From positions 1 to 64,000 of the forward strand of contig WEDG01004650.1 of assembly GCA_017591395.1 (NCBI GenBank): 64,000 nt of DNA, written 5' to 3'. Numbering within the stretch: the first letter of the stretch is position 1; the number at the start of each line of letters is the position of its first letter. Origin of the DNA: Schistocephalus solidus (taxonomy: Eukaryota; Platyhelminthes; Cestoda; Diphyllobothriidea; Diphyllobothriidae). A program made the position numbers and the translations under genes. Below are positions 47,348 to 57,864 of this stretch, in pieces. The notes beneath the pieces are model-generated. The model was given only the letters and a program-made list of their open reading frames with translations. It was not told the DNA's origin and searched no databases.

Positions 47348-48906
47348 GGCTCACGAAAAGGATTAACCTTACTAATTTTGAGAAATATATTCGATCGATG
47401 TCAATGCTTAACTTCAAGTGCTGACACTTAGACAGTCTGCGTACTCGCCAGGTTGAGCAGATACCCGAAAGGTTTATAGTTCAGTATTACTTATTGCATA
47501 ATATAAGTGCAACCATTTGAATCAAGTAATTTCAGCCCCTTGAGCTGTATGCTCGGATGTGCTGCACTAATCAGTATCGTTAAGGCTTACGACGTACAGC
47601 TGCAGCTGCTGCAGCGCTGAAAGTGGAGCAGAGGGTTATGTTTATAGCTGTTTAAAGTGTACTCTGAGTTGTGCCTTATTTCAAAAAAACATTCAAGTAG
47701 AACTATCGATTGGAGGCCTGTCACTTACATCGGTGCCCGCACACGTGGACCGATGAACAGCTGTCTGCCGACAGACAATTATGGGCGGGTGTTTATAAAT
47801 AAACTACATTTTACACTTTTCTCCGCAAGTTTATTTCCCAGGGCACTGCTTATAACACGTTTAAGCAAATCCAAGAAGGTAGTTATGAAAGGCGAACAGC
47901 TTCGCATCTTACACTTGGCTTGACATCCCTCAAAACTTTCCTGCACTGTGGGCCAAGAGGCTAACCCAAACGTTTAGCAGAAGACTGATAACGCGATCGT
48001 AACGGAACGGAAGTAATGTAGCGCCCGAGTAGGTAAAGGTCAGAGAGAGAGATCAGGCCGTTGTTGGCCGAGGGAGGACTAGACGTTATTTAAGCTGGCA
48101 TCGTTTCTTCGAGTATCTTTTCTAAAATTTTCCAAATCTCAGTAGGCTATTCGGGTGGCTATCAAGGCACATGTGTCATAGTGCTTTGAAACCGCGAATT
48201 TCACCGACTGCCGTGGACGGACTTTGGGACAGACACTTGTTTGCTGGAGAACATAATGGATATTTGCCGTTGACCTGCTCTTCTCTCATGGGTGGCTTTA
48301 ATTCAATTCGATTGAACCATCTGCAGATGAAGTGCTCAAAGTATGCCTCGAATCACCGTCAGCTAATGACAAAGCGAAGCGCAAACTTTGAATTTGGTTT
48401 CAAGATTGACCTCCGTAGACATTCACCTTTTTGGGGTTTTGATCGACTGGACGCAGTTGTAACTTTGAGACGCCAATATTCCAGTTTTTGCACACGATAG
48501 CGTCATCATCAGACGGCCCTTCTGCATCCTTAACGGAAATATAGAAGTTCATGCTCAGTCTCATTTTGACACCAGTTCTCCCGGCACTACCAAATCAACA
48601 AGGATCAGATTTATCACTTATTCCTTTCAATTCGTGCCTGTGAAGTTTATCTCATCTTCGTCCTCAACAGTGCTCTGCAATCTTCCATCACTCTGAACAA
48701 GGCTCCCTACTTTACAGTTTTTCTCCAAGATCTCCTTCGAAGACTTCAAATGGCTGAGTTATTTTTTTCCTTTAACTTCATAGTTGGAAGTTTATACATC
48801 CTTAAAAATCTTCTAGAATTATCCAGAACTATTCTAGAGCAGATTGAAAAAATAGGAAACCACCAGCAAAGAGCCACTCAATCATAGAGCACGCATAAAA
48901 AAACAA
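47348..48906. other. Region upstream of PGD, no gene recognised
   Basis: It would contain the PGD promoter on the minus strand. A 109-codon plus-strand frame at 48171-48500 and one of 88 codons at 47657-47923 have no recognised domain. A short CAG/CTG-rich patch ('ctgcagctgctgcagcg') lies at about 47602-47620. Confidence 0.4.
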
Positions 48907-48984
48907 CCAACCCCGGGATACGAACCCATGACCCCTCGCAACTGAGACCAATGCGCTACCGACTGCGTCATGAGCGCACGGCCC
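48907..48984 (-). tRNA. tRNA-like sequence (pseudo-tRNA or SINE head)
   Basis: On the minus strand a good A box (TGACGCAGTCGGTAG) and B box (GGTTCGTATCC) are spaced as in a tRNA, and a run of seven T follows directly, as for a pol III terminator. The D-arm and T-arm regions fold plausibly. The anticodon stem does not pair well, and no clean acceptor stem or anticodon can be assigned. A degenerate tRNA or a tRNA-derived repeat is likely. Confidence 0.5.
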
Positions 48985-49264
48985 ACAGCCAACCAAATTA
49001 AGTTGATCGCTACGGAACAGCGACTGTGAATGATTTTTAATACATAAAAAGTATGTTGCGAAAAAATACCCGTAGGATCATAAGCCTGAATGGCGATTAA
49101 ACACATTGAACTCAAGGAAAACACAACAGGAAACCATAAGCCTTGTAGTTACATCAGTCACACTCAAAAAGGAAAAGGCCACAATAGTAACACCACAGGT
49201 GTTGCTCTTGTTCCTTGCCATAATGAAGATCAATGCATTAAACACTTCACCATGAGCACATGGC

Positions 49265-49390
49265 TCGAGGGTAATGAAAACACCTTAAACAACGAGCAGG
49301 AGTTTTTTTCACTGTCAGCTTGACCCTCTACTGTATACATTTTTTTGACCTTGCCTGTAAACTGGCAATCAATAAATAAATAAGTAATGC
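49265..49390 (+). mobile_element. LINE-A 3' tail, second copy
   Basis: Matches the minus-strand 3' end of LINE-A at 1456-1590: 'caggagtttttttcactgtc', then 'agcttgaccctctactgtat', 'ttttgaccttgcctgtaaac' and 'tggcaat.aataaataaata'. The open frame ending at 49321 overlaps the matching part. Earlier sequence (49090-49260) may be a diverged extension of the same element. Confidence 0.8.
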
Positions 49391-49402
49391 AGTAACAGTC
49401 TC

Positions 49403-49738
49403 TTGGGAAAGGAAAATAGGACTAGAGTACTGACATCAGACACTGATAACTCTGCAAAAAATGAGACGGATTCCACAGTAACCCATCGTCTTTTCAGTTG
49501 TGAGGACCTTAATCAGCGAGTCGGCATACTCGAAGAGAAGCAAGGTCTACTGACTGAGATCATTTGGGTTATTCTGGAGGGCAGAAAAAGGAAATCTCTT
49601 CATATTTCATCAACTCTCCAACCAACAAGCAACGAATACCCTCGTAAAGAAGGCATATTTTTTGAAAACTCAAAACCATCCAGGAAGATGAAGCGAGTTA
49701 CGTCTCTGGGGAAGCTTCAGACAAACGAGTTCCGCTGA
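49403..49738 (+). CDS. Possible LINE ORF1-type coiled-coil fragment
   Basis: An open frame of 111 codons includes LNQRVGILEEKQGLLTEIIW, whose leucines and isoleucines at heptad spacing suggest a short coiled coil, followed by a Ser/Lys-rich basic tail. Its position upstream of a LINE 5' region (50160 on) suggests ORF1 of a CR1-like element. No zinc knuckle or RNA-binding motif is visible, so the identity is inference. Bases 49739-50159 show nothing recognisable. Confidence 0.3.
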   Translation: MGKENRTRVLTSDTDNSAKNETDSTVTHRLFSCEDLNQRVGILEEKQGLLTEIIWVILEGRKRKSLHISSTLQPTSNEYPRKEGIFFENSKPSRKMKRVTSLGKLQTNEFR

Positions 49739-50159
49739 ATAACGAGGCAGTCGACGTTGATGCAACAATAATGGGTTAAGTTTTATTACCTGTTACGGCA
49801 ACTAAACCTACCAAATCACCAAACAGTACTGATGGAAAACCTGTATGACCCTCAAAATACCTATTAGAATCCACAAGTACAGTTCGCAATTAAATCTGCA
49901 AAGAGACGTTATTCAACAGCCAGTTTATGGAAGCGAACACACCAGCTCTGTGTATAGCACATTATAACAGGACAACGACTGTGAAAGTTCCCAGGCAAAA
50001 GCTGGTGTTTCATAGAAAAAATGTTAAAACTAACGCAGAAAGCGTAATCTCCCAAAATATAATTTCCTCCTGATGTCGAAGCTTCGTCAGCAAAGAAGAG
50101 CATCAAATTACCAAACATGCATCTTGACCGCATAAAATGGGCTCCTGAGTCAACTACTT

Positions 50160-50830
50160 TAATTGCAAAGGAAAGAGTAGAGCATGACTTAAATCTGTTC
50201 CGAACATATTCAAATGCCGTCCTTTAAGATGGAGAATACGTTCAAGTTCACAAAAACTTCCGTCTAGAGAAAGTGAATGCTTCATATGAACTTTAATCAC
50301 AACGGCCTCTTAAAATCATTCTCGAAAATTAAACGCATGCCTCACGCCTTATAAAACGGAGAATGGCTCTCCATATCTCATATGGAGATTTGATTTTTCG
50401 CTGAATTGTGAGCCGGTGGAAGACAGAGTGAGGGAGTTGAGGACCGAACTGAAGAGGAGGACCGTAAATGGGGAAATGGCTCCAAATATCTGACAAATAA
50501 ATCGTAGTGATGAAGAGGTTTTTCCTGTGGCAGACTTCTTATATCAGCAGAGCTGGCCCTTGCCGAGAAGACGGACAATAAACGTCATGTACTTAAATGT
50601 CCAGAGCCTTTTCAATAAAATTAGTGAGCTGCAGACGTTTGTAGATGAAGAAACACCAGATATAATTGTTCTGACAGAAACGTGTCGCTTAGGATTTATT
50701 CGAGCACACGAAGTATCCCCATGGTAATAAACCTTTAGAAGAGACGAGATGAGCAGTGGAGCAGAATACAATGTTTATGTTAGCTCTTATATAACTGCAA
50801 TTTCCAAGCTATATCAATTTAATTTCTATT
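50160..50830 (+). pseudogene. CR1-like LINE 5' part: ORF1 end and endonuclease start
   Basis: Matches 62600-63240 over most of its length. Coding pieces: RVRELRTELKRR (end of the ORF1-like or pol N-terminal segment; compare 52980-53090), FLYQQSWPLPRRRTINVMYL, then NVQSLFNKISELQTFVDEE and PDIIVLTETC, the opening of an APE-type endonuclease. It is cut off at about 50830, where an oppositely oriented LINE 3' end begins. Confidence 0.8.
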
Positions 50831-51405
50831 CAATCAAATTTAGTTAGGGAACTAGGCATGGGACATTGAGTACCCTATTTATAACGTGAAATTAAGTGCG
50901 TTATGCAGAGAAACCATGTGCATTGCAAAAGTTCAAAGGTAATCATAAAATATGATAAGTGGTGCGTGAGTCTCGAGGGTTAAGTTAAATTCCTCATGGC
51001 TCCGGCTCATTTTGGAACATAAAAATGTCAAGGTTCATTTTAGAGCTTTCTAGTTATGGTGATATCACAACATCTAAAGGGAGGGCATTTCATAGTTTGA
51101 CCCCTATGACAGAGAAAGAGAACTTGCGCACATCTAGTCTAGCCTGCTAGACGCGCAGTTTTAATGCGTAACTTCAGCGATGGGTCGTGGCAGCAAATTG
51201 AAGGAAGTCCGAGAATTCCGGGAAACAATCCAATCCCTTCAAGATGTGGAATGTCTGCAGGAGATCCCCGCGAATTCGTTAGGCCGGTTGGATAGGGCAA
51301 GGAGCTTCGACTCCTTACCATTTTGTTGCTCTCCTTTGTACCCTTTCAAGACCGTTTTGATATTGAACTATCCAGGATCTCAAAGCTTGTACAGCATATT
51401 CCATT
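50831..51405 (-). pseudogene. LINE-B C-terminal and 3' UTR fragment, antisense
   Basis: The minus strand from 51405 reads GLERVQRRATKW, then RGDLLQTFHILKGLDCFPEF, SDFLQFAATTHR and RLDVRKFSFSVIGVKL, the C-terminal region of CR1-like polymerases. The 3' UTR follows (about 50930-50831), with the same 'tttctctgcataacgcactt' and 'aaatagggtactcaat' blocks as the insert at 2640-2768. It faces the plus-strand 5' fragment, so two LINE pieces abut tail to tail. Confidence 0.8.
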
Positions 51406-51416
51406 ATTTCACCATC

Positions 51417-51610
51417 CCTAAGGTCAAGGTCGAAGGCGGTTGGTTCAAATTCGAAGATAAGTGAATTTTCGAATTTTAAACCGATTTCCTAGTTTTCTGT
51501 CGAATATATTAGCTTAATTATTGAGAATTTATTGTCTTTTTACCTCATTATAAACTGCACACACCTGCAGTTATTGCAATTGACGGAATCTAAAGATTAA
51601 TACATGAAAT
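51417..51610 (+). repeat. Dispersed repeat, partner of 1-203
   Basis: An inverted-orientation copy of the window's first 203 bases. It directly follows the LINE fragment boundary at about 51405, so it may be part of the target or of a separate element. 51611-51960 holds nothing recognised. Confidence 0.7.
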
Positions 51611-51960
51611 AGACACGAAGTGTCAGAAGAACTTACGCTGTTTGTAAGACCCAAATCGATGTCTGAAAATCAACCAGCAGGCTCACCGATGAAGACTAAT
51701 TTGAACACAGTAATAAAGGCAGTAACATAAATGCACGATTTAATCCTCCATCACTAATAGAACAGCTATTGACTGGTTCCATGGGGCTAAAGACAGGTAT
51801 GGTGGCAGATCAAAACGCCGAGAGGCAACTGAGAAGGTAAAACTACTCCATTGAATTGATCCAGCATACTTATTCAGCTTCCGGAATGTCTCAACAGTGG
51901 TCCAAATTGCACAACGTAGTCTACTTCCGAAAACATGGTTAGTATTTCAATGTCCTTACA

Positions 51961-52327
51961 CCAACATATTTCTTATTTTGTATTGATATTTATTTTAATC
52001 CTAACTTTGTTATTTTTAACTCTTTTCATAATATTCCCCACGGTAACCAACATATTTCTTATTTTGTAGAGATATTTATTTTAATCCTTACTTTGTTATT
52101 TATAACTCTTTTCATAATGTTCCCCACGGTAACCAACATATTTCTTATTTTGTAGTGATATTTATTTTAATCCTTACTTTGTTATTTATAACTCTTTTCA
52201 TAATGTTCCCCACGGTAACCAACATATTTCTTATTTTGTAGTGATATTTATTTTAATCCTTACGTTATTATTTATAACTCTTTTCATAATATTTCCCACG
52301 ATTTCCAACATATTTCTTATTTTGTAG
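51961..52327 (+). repeat. 86-bp tandem repeat, ~4.3 units
   Basis: Units start at 51961, 52047, 52133, 52219 and 52305 with 'ccaacatatttcttattttg' and show a constant 86-bp period. Units 2 to 4 are nearly identical, while the first and the last partial unit differ by a few bases. AT-rich, no coding. 52328-52699 has no recognised feature. Confidence 0.95.
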
Positions 52328-52699
52328 GAACCACCACTGGATAACGCCAACCATGTGGACCAACATTGACAAGTTTATCCAAAGCATGTACAGTTTATTT
52401 ATTTTTTTATAATAAACTACTTTCCAAATTTCATCTCCACATATCCTATTTCATGAGTAAGTTGGTACTTCGCAGTAATGGCTTGAATGAATCCAAACGT
52501 AAGCCATATTAATTGTATAAAATTGGGCCGTTAATAGAACAATAATTATGGGTATATAAGTAGTGGCCGATTAGGATAGCGAAGGCTATGGGCGGTGGGC
52601 GTTCGGTATAAAGGAAAAGGGGCTGCTAATGCGAGAAAATCGTGGGGTCCCGCTGGGCAAATTTTTCTATTGAGGGGGCCAGAGGGGGCTAGGCGGGGC

Positions 52700-55600
52700 T
52701 GGTGCTCGTAGGGGAAATGGGTTTTACCCTGAGAGATCTTTTTTTTCTAGTCAAGGGAGTTCCCAAGGCTACTGGTGCAACGCCAAAAGAAACGGTTAAA
52801 CACGATCTGATGACATTCCAAAATGTATTGAATGATACACAAGAGCCCGGTTTGATAGTCGAAATCCAAAAGATCTTTCGGTTGGGGCCTCTTATAAGAA
52901 ATAAAATGCATGAAATGCGACCAAGTCTGTTGAAAGTCGTCTTCGGGAGCAAACATCAGGTGGAAATTCTGCTCTCTCGAAAGTCCCAACTACGAAACAA
53001 TCATCGAGGAACGTTTTTTTCGGTCGGATTACTCTTCAACCGATCGGATGAAAATAAGGGCACTGCTTGCAGAATTGAAAAGACGTCAATAAGAGGAGGA
53101 ACTAAACTTGAAAATTATACACATCAAAATAATAAATACAGTGCGGTCTTTTTTATGAGAACATCCGGTGAAATTGACGGCAACCACGCCGGTCGAAAGC
53201 CCAGCCAAATGCCTATAGATATCACCCAAACATAGAATAGGGTATATCTGGCGAAATATCCAACAGTAGTTGCCAGGCAACGGAAATCACCAACAATCTT
53301 CAGAAACCAGGAAAACAAAACAAGATGACAATGACGTACACAAATGTGCAGAGTCTATTCAACAAAAGTGAATAAAATCAAACTGGTCGTGGAGTATGTA
53401 CAAACTGGCTCCATAGCTCTAAGTTGAACATGGATAAATGACCAAATCGCAGACACAAAGGTCAGGATAAATAGATTTCAGCTTACCCGCATGGGTTGAA
53501 ACGGACTAAGTGGTGGCACCATCGCAATGCTCATACGAGAAGGCATTGACTACATTCCGGATGGCCCCTCACCAAATAGGAAAAGGTCGGGTCAAATAAG
53601 TAGTTGTAAACTCAAAGTCCCAAACCAACCAGATCTCCATATTGCCGTGGTTCATCGACCCCAAGGACAGCGGACGGACACAGACGAAGCACTCATCACA
53701 GAGGTAAAGGCAATCTGCCATAGTAAACACTTATTAATACTTGGAGATTTAAACGCTACCGATATCGATTGAATATCAATGTACTGCTCGCGATCGGAAA
53801 ATTCATTCGAACAGAAATTACTTCAGTTAGTTAATGACGAGATTCTTACCCAACACGTCACAAATGGAGACGCGATTCCGAAATGGGCAACAGTCAAGCC
53901 GTTTGGATCTAATCATTAGTAGGGACTTTAATTGCATCCTTGCATTAAGTTCTTACGTACCGCTTGGACGAAGTGATCATCGTGTTCTTGCTTGGGATTA
54001 CAGTAGTGTTTCTGTACCCAAACGTCGTGCAGTTAGGGAGAGAAATGTACGGAAAGGGAATTATCCCAAAATGAAAGAATTACTGAATGGGATAGACTGG
54101 AGCCCTGCACATGTACCTGACCTAAACGCTGCCTGTTTCTTCATTAGTAACTTGATTCAGCAGTTGGTAGAGAAATTCTGTCCACTTAAAAGGTGATTGT
54201 GCGTTTCATGACCCAAGTGGGTGACATCGGAAATAAAAAGGAATCTCAAGAAGAAAAGAAGACTGTGGAGAACATTTGCCAGATATCAACAACCCAACAT
54301 TTTTCCGCTTTTAAGAAACAACGAAATTGGTGTCGGAATCTTCTAAGAAAAGAAAGATCAGCCTTTGAGTCAGAAATAGTCAATGACATACCAAGAAATG
54401 CAAAAAGGTTTTATGCTTACGTTAATAAGGCAAAACGAAATCGCGACTGCATTCCTTGTCTTAAAGACAATCAGGGAAACAGGTAAACTGATAACTCTGA
54501 TAAGACCAGCCTCTTTTCCAATTTCTTTATGTCCGTGTATACCGAGGAACCACCTTTTGACGAGGACCAATACTACAGTACTGCCACATCTACAAACAAA
54601 ATAAGCACGGTGTCGTTCCCAATGGACACAGTAAGAAAAACTCTGAAACAGCTACAGTTCACTAAATCACCTGGCCCAGATGGTATATCCGAAAAAGTTC
54701 TCAATGAACTCACAGACCAGCTGGCCTCTCCGCTCTCCAAGATATTTGAAAGTTCGATGGAGGCGGGGGCTCTGCCTACCGAGTGGAAGATAGCCAACAT
54801 AACCCCTATCTATAAAGGAGGAGAGAGGACATCAACAAACAGTTTCCGACCAGTCAGCCTCACAAGTATCTGTTGCAAAATGATGGAGAAGATAATCAAA
54901 ATGGAACTGATGAGGCATCTTGAAGAGAATAACTTGCTTAGTTCATATCAACATGGATTTAGAAGTGGTCGGTCCTGCCTCACAAACCTGCTCACATCCA
55001 TGGAAAGTTGGACAAAATCAATAGAAATGGGTTTGTCAGTCGATGCGGTCTACATTGACTTTAGCAAAGCCTTTGACAGGGTTCCACACAAACGTCTGAT
55101 CTTAAAGCTCCGTCAAATGGGTGTGACTGGAAACCTACTCAAATGGTTGGCCGAATTTCTCACAGACAGGCGCCAGCGTGTTTGTATCGGATACGCCAAG
55201 TCTCACTGAGAAACCGTTCACAGTGAATTTCCGCAGGGCAGCGTTCTGGGTCCCATTTTTTTCTGATATACGTAAACGACTGCCTGGATTGTCTGACATG
55301 CGAGAAAGTAATGTTTGCTGACGATTTGAAGTTATGGAACTCGATTGAAAAACCGGAGGATGCGCAGAAATTACAACAAAACTTAGATCGCTTGCAAACA
55401 TGGTGTGATGAGTGGCTGCTGAACCTTAATCTTAACAAATGCCAAATAATCCGACTGCGGTCAATTTCCAGAAGTATGATTAGGTTTGAATAACAGTACT
55501 TCATCAGTGGTCACCAACTCCAGGAGGTAAATATTCGAAAGGACTTGGGTATATGGATAACACCAACTCTCAAACCATCGTCACACTGTGCGAATATCGC

Positions 55601-56280
55601 AAAGAAAGCACTGTGTATTTTGGGCGCGATCAGGAGGTCCTTCGTTAATTTTGACGTAGAGCTTTTTGGGCGCGTGTTTGGAACATTTATCCAACCGGTG
55701 TTGGAATATTGCGTTCAGGCTTGGCGCCCTTGAACGAAACATGACTACGCTCTGCTGGAGAAAGTTCAACGGAGGGCAACGAAACGAGTCAAAGGATTGG
55801 AATGCCTATCCTATGAGGGCCGCCTAGAAAGACTTAAAATTTTTCCTCTCTCTTATAGGCAATACAGAGGGAATATGATCTTAGTCTTCAAACTTGTCAG
55901 AGGAGTTGATTGTGCTCTTCAGATGGCCAACGTTTTTGAATTGGCAAACATGACAAGTCTCCGAGGTCACCAATACAAACTGAAAAGAAATCATGCCAAA
56001 CTTGAAGTGCGGGCCAACTTCTTTTCCCAACGGGTGATTGACGAATGGAGCAAACTGCCAGCCTCAGTTGTTCAGGCTGAAAGCGTAGAAATTTTTAAAA
56101 GAAGACTTGATGCATTTTTACTTGATGAACATATATTTAGTGTACTGCAGTGATCGATATACTAAAACGACTATCGCCATGTAACATTTGCTTGTTTTTC
56201 TACTGTCTATCTGTAAATAGGGTTTTCAAAGGCTCTGCCTATCTCCCTTATGTATACTGAATTATAATACTTGATCTTAT
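52700..56280 (+). mobile_element. CR1-like LINE (LINE-B), longest copy
   Basis: Order: an ORF1-like or pol N-terminal segment 52702-53090 (SLLKVVFGSKHQVEILLSRK), then an EEP endonuclease from about 53330 (FNKS, REGIDYIPDG, LGDLNATDID at 53741-53770, SRLDLIIS, LGRSDHRVLAWDY at 53965-54003), a linker, and RT 54600-55500 (KSPGPDGISEKVLNEL, FRPVSLTSICCKMMEKII, YIDFSKAFDRVPHKRL, MFADDLKLW at 55311). The C-terminal region is 55545-56153 (LGIWITPTLKPSSHCANIAK, VLEYCVQAW, VQRRATKRVKG, FFSQRVIDEWSKLPASVV). The 3' end has 'aaatagggttttcaaaggct' (about 56216-56235) and an AT tail. At least five frame breaks make it inactive. This copy anchors the other LINE-B fragments. Confidence 0.9.
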
Positions 56281-56289
56281 AAATATTAC

Positions 56290-57150
56290 ATATTTGAGTT
56301 TAAATTCAAACACTGACACCTTATCCAGTCTTTACAAGAAGCCTGACCATGCGTTAAATATGGCCTGAAAGTCGAGGGAGGTTGGCCCCTTCTGGCCCCC
56401 TCTGGCCCCCTCTGAGACCCCTCTACTGACTGGGCCATGTGCTGGTAGGGTAGTAACATACATTTTACAGTTTTGTACATTTATATTTGGTAAGCGACGG
56501 GAAGGCACTGTTTTAACAAACAATAGTAACGAAATAAAATATTGACAATGTGTGCAGATAAAATGTACAAATATTTAATAATGTAGGCAGAACTTGCCTG
56601 TTAGGTCAACAGATAGCGATGTTTTGAAATTAATAGTGAACTATAAAATAGGCAGTGAAAAAACTCCTACCTTAAAAGTGGAGGCAGATGTTAATAGGCC
56701 TTCATGTTCGAATATAAGGTAGGAGAAAAAACTGCTTAGGTAAGTAAGGTAAGGGGTAAGAGTAGGCTAATACTGCAGTAGCATTTCAGAATGAGATAAT
56801 GAAACTTCAATATGGTTCGTTACTGATCACTTAGGCGCATGAAATAAAATCTCGCGAAAAGGAGTCGGTGAGCTCTAAGCCTAAGCATCTTAGGATCCAG
56901 AATTGAATTCTGAGCATGGCTACCATCCAGCGAATCGGGAGCGTTTGAGACTGTGTACGTCCGAATTTATACGTCTGAATGACTTCATCTTTTTAATGAC
57001 TGGTGATATAAGGAGAAATCATGGTTCCTGGGGGACCCGCGGAAGAGAAAAAATAGTTTAAACAGGGCCACTTAAATTCCCAATCTTACTTTATCTGAGT
57101 CATAGAGAAAGCTGCTTTGAAAAGAGGAGAAAAATAAAAGGTAAATAGAA
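56290..57150. other. No gene recognised; G/C-rich patch at 56388-56412
   Basis: Contains a small pyrimidine-rich repeat 'ctggccccctctggccccct'. Its reverse complement occurs before LINE-B at 52672-52690. No coding signal. Confidence 0.4.
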
Positions 57151-57155
57151 TCAGT

Positions 57156-57503
57156 TTAAAGATAAATTCGCAGTCTTCTACTACTTAACGACCTTATTTC
57201 AAGTTGTAAGTTATTTTGAAGAAAGCTATACCTAGAAGCAAAGAATAGAGAGCGTTGACACGTGGAAGATGCAGAAGAAGGTATAATTAGTGCAGAATTT
57301 CTAAGATTATAAGCAAGACTAACGTGGGTAGTGACAAAAAGCTTGGAGAGATTTGAGCTATTATTTTGGTGAAAAAGGAAACAAAAGCCTGCTTCCAGGC
57401 TCCTGGCCCAAAGACATTTGAGCTTCGTTAACTGGCATTTGGTTGAATAGGAAGTATTTAAAGAGTCGGATACAGGAGGTTTTGGTGAAATATCTTTGGT
57501 CAT
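57156..57503 (-). pseudogene. CR1-like LINE C-terminal fragment, antisense
   Basis: An open 115-codon frame reads KCLWARSLEAGFCFLFHQNN, then AYNLRNSALIIPSSASSTCQ and RSLFFASRYSFLQNNLQLEI. It resembles the C-terminal segment of CR1-type polymerases and is a sister to 204-620. Only this end of the element is present. It is unusually open for a fragment, so the insertion may be recent. Confidence 0.6.
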
Positions 57504-57864
57504 TTTAAATTTTTGAACGGCTAGTTTCGTTAATTAAACCGAAAAAAGGACAGCAAAATTCAAAAGCGGGAAGTACAAACATACGATTAAGTCATTAAAT
57601 AATTTCAGGAAGGTAGAAATTGTAAGAAATAAGCCGGCAAATCTGAATAGCTTTGGCCGTAATTCAAACGGCAATAGGCACGTAACGGACCCTAAATACC
57701 GGTGTTGTTTTAAACAGACCCTCTTCCGTTTTTGTAGATAGGCTGAAAATCGACACGCGCCAACCATCGGACACGCCGCCGCCACTCGATAAGTCGTTTC
57801 TATCTATCGCCCCTTCGTCGTTTAAACTATAATCGCTTTCTATTTATCGTATTATTTACATTCA
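57504..57864 (+). other. Probable 5' leader or LTR remnant of the Gypsy element
   Basis: Non-coding, between the LINE fragment and the first gag codons. Its position fits LTR and leader sequence, but no LTR boundary, TG..CA ends or primer-binding site can be fixed, because the second LTR is not present. Confidence 0.3.

Noticed and set aside
48171..48500. 109-codon plus-strand frame
   Set aside because: No recognisable domain or splice sites; kept only as part of the gene-free note.
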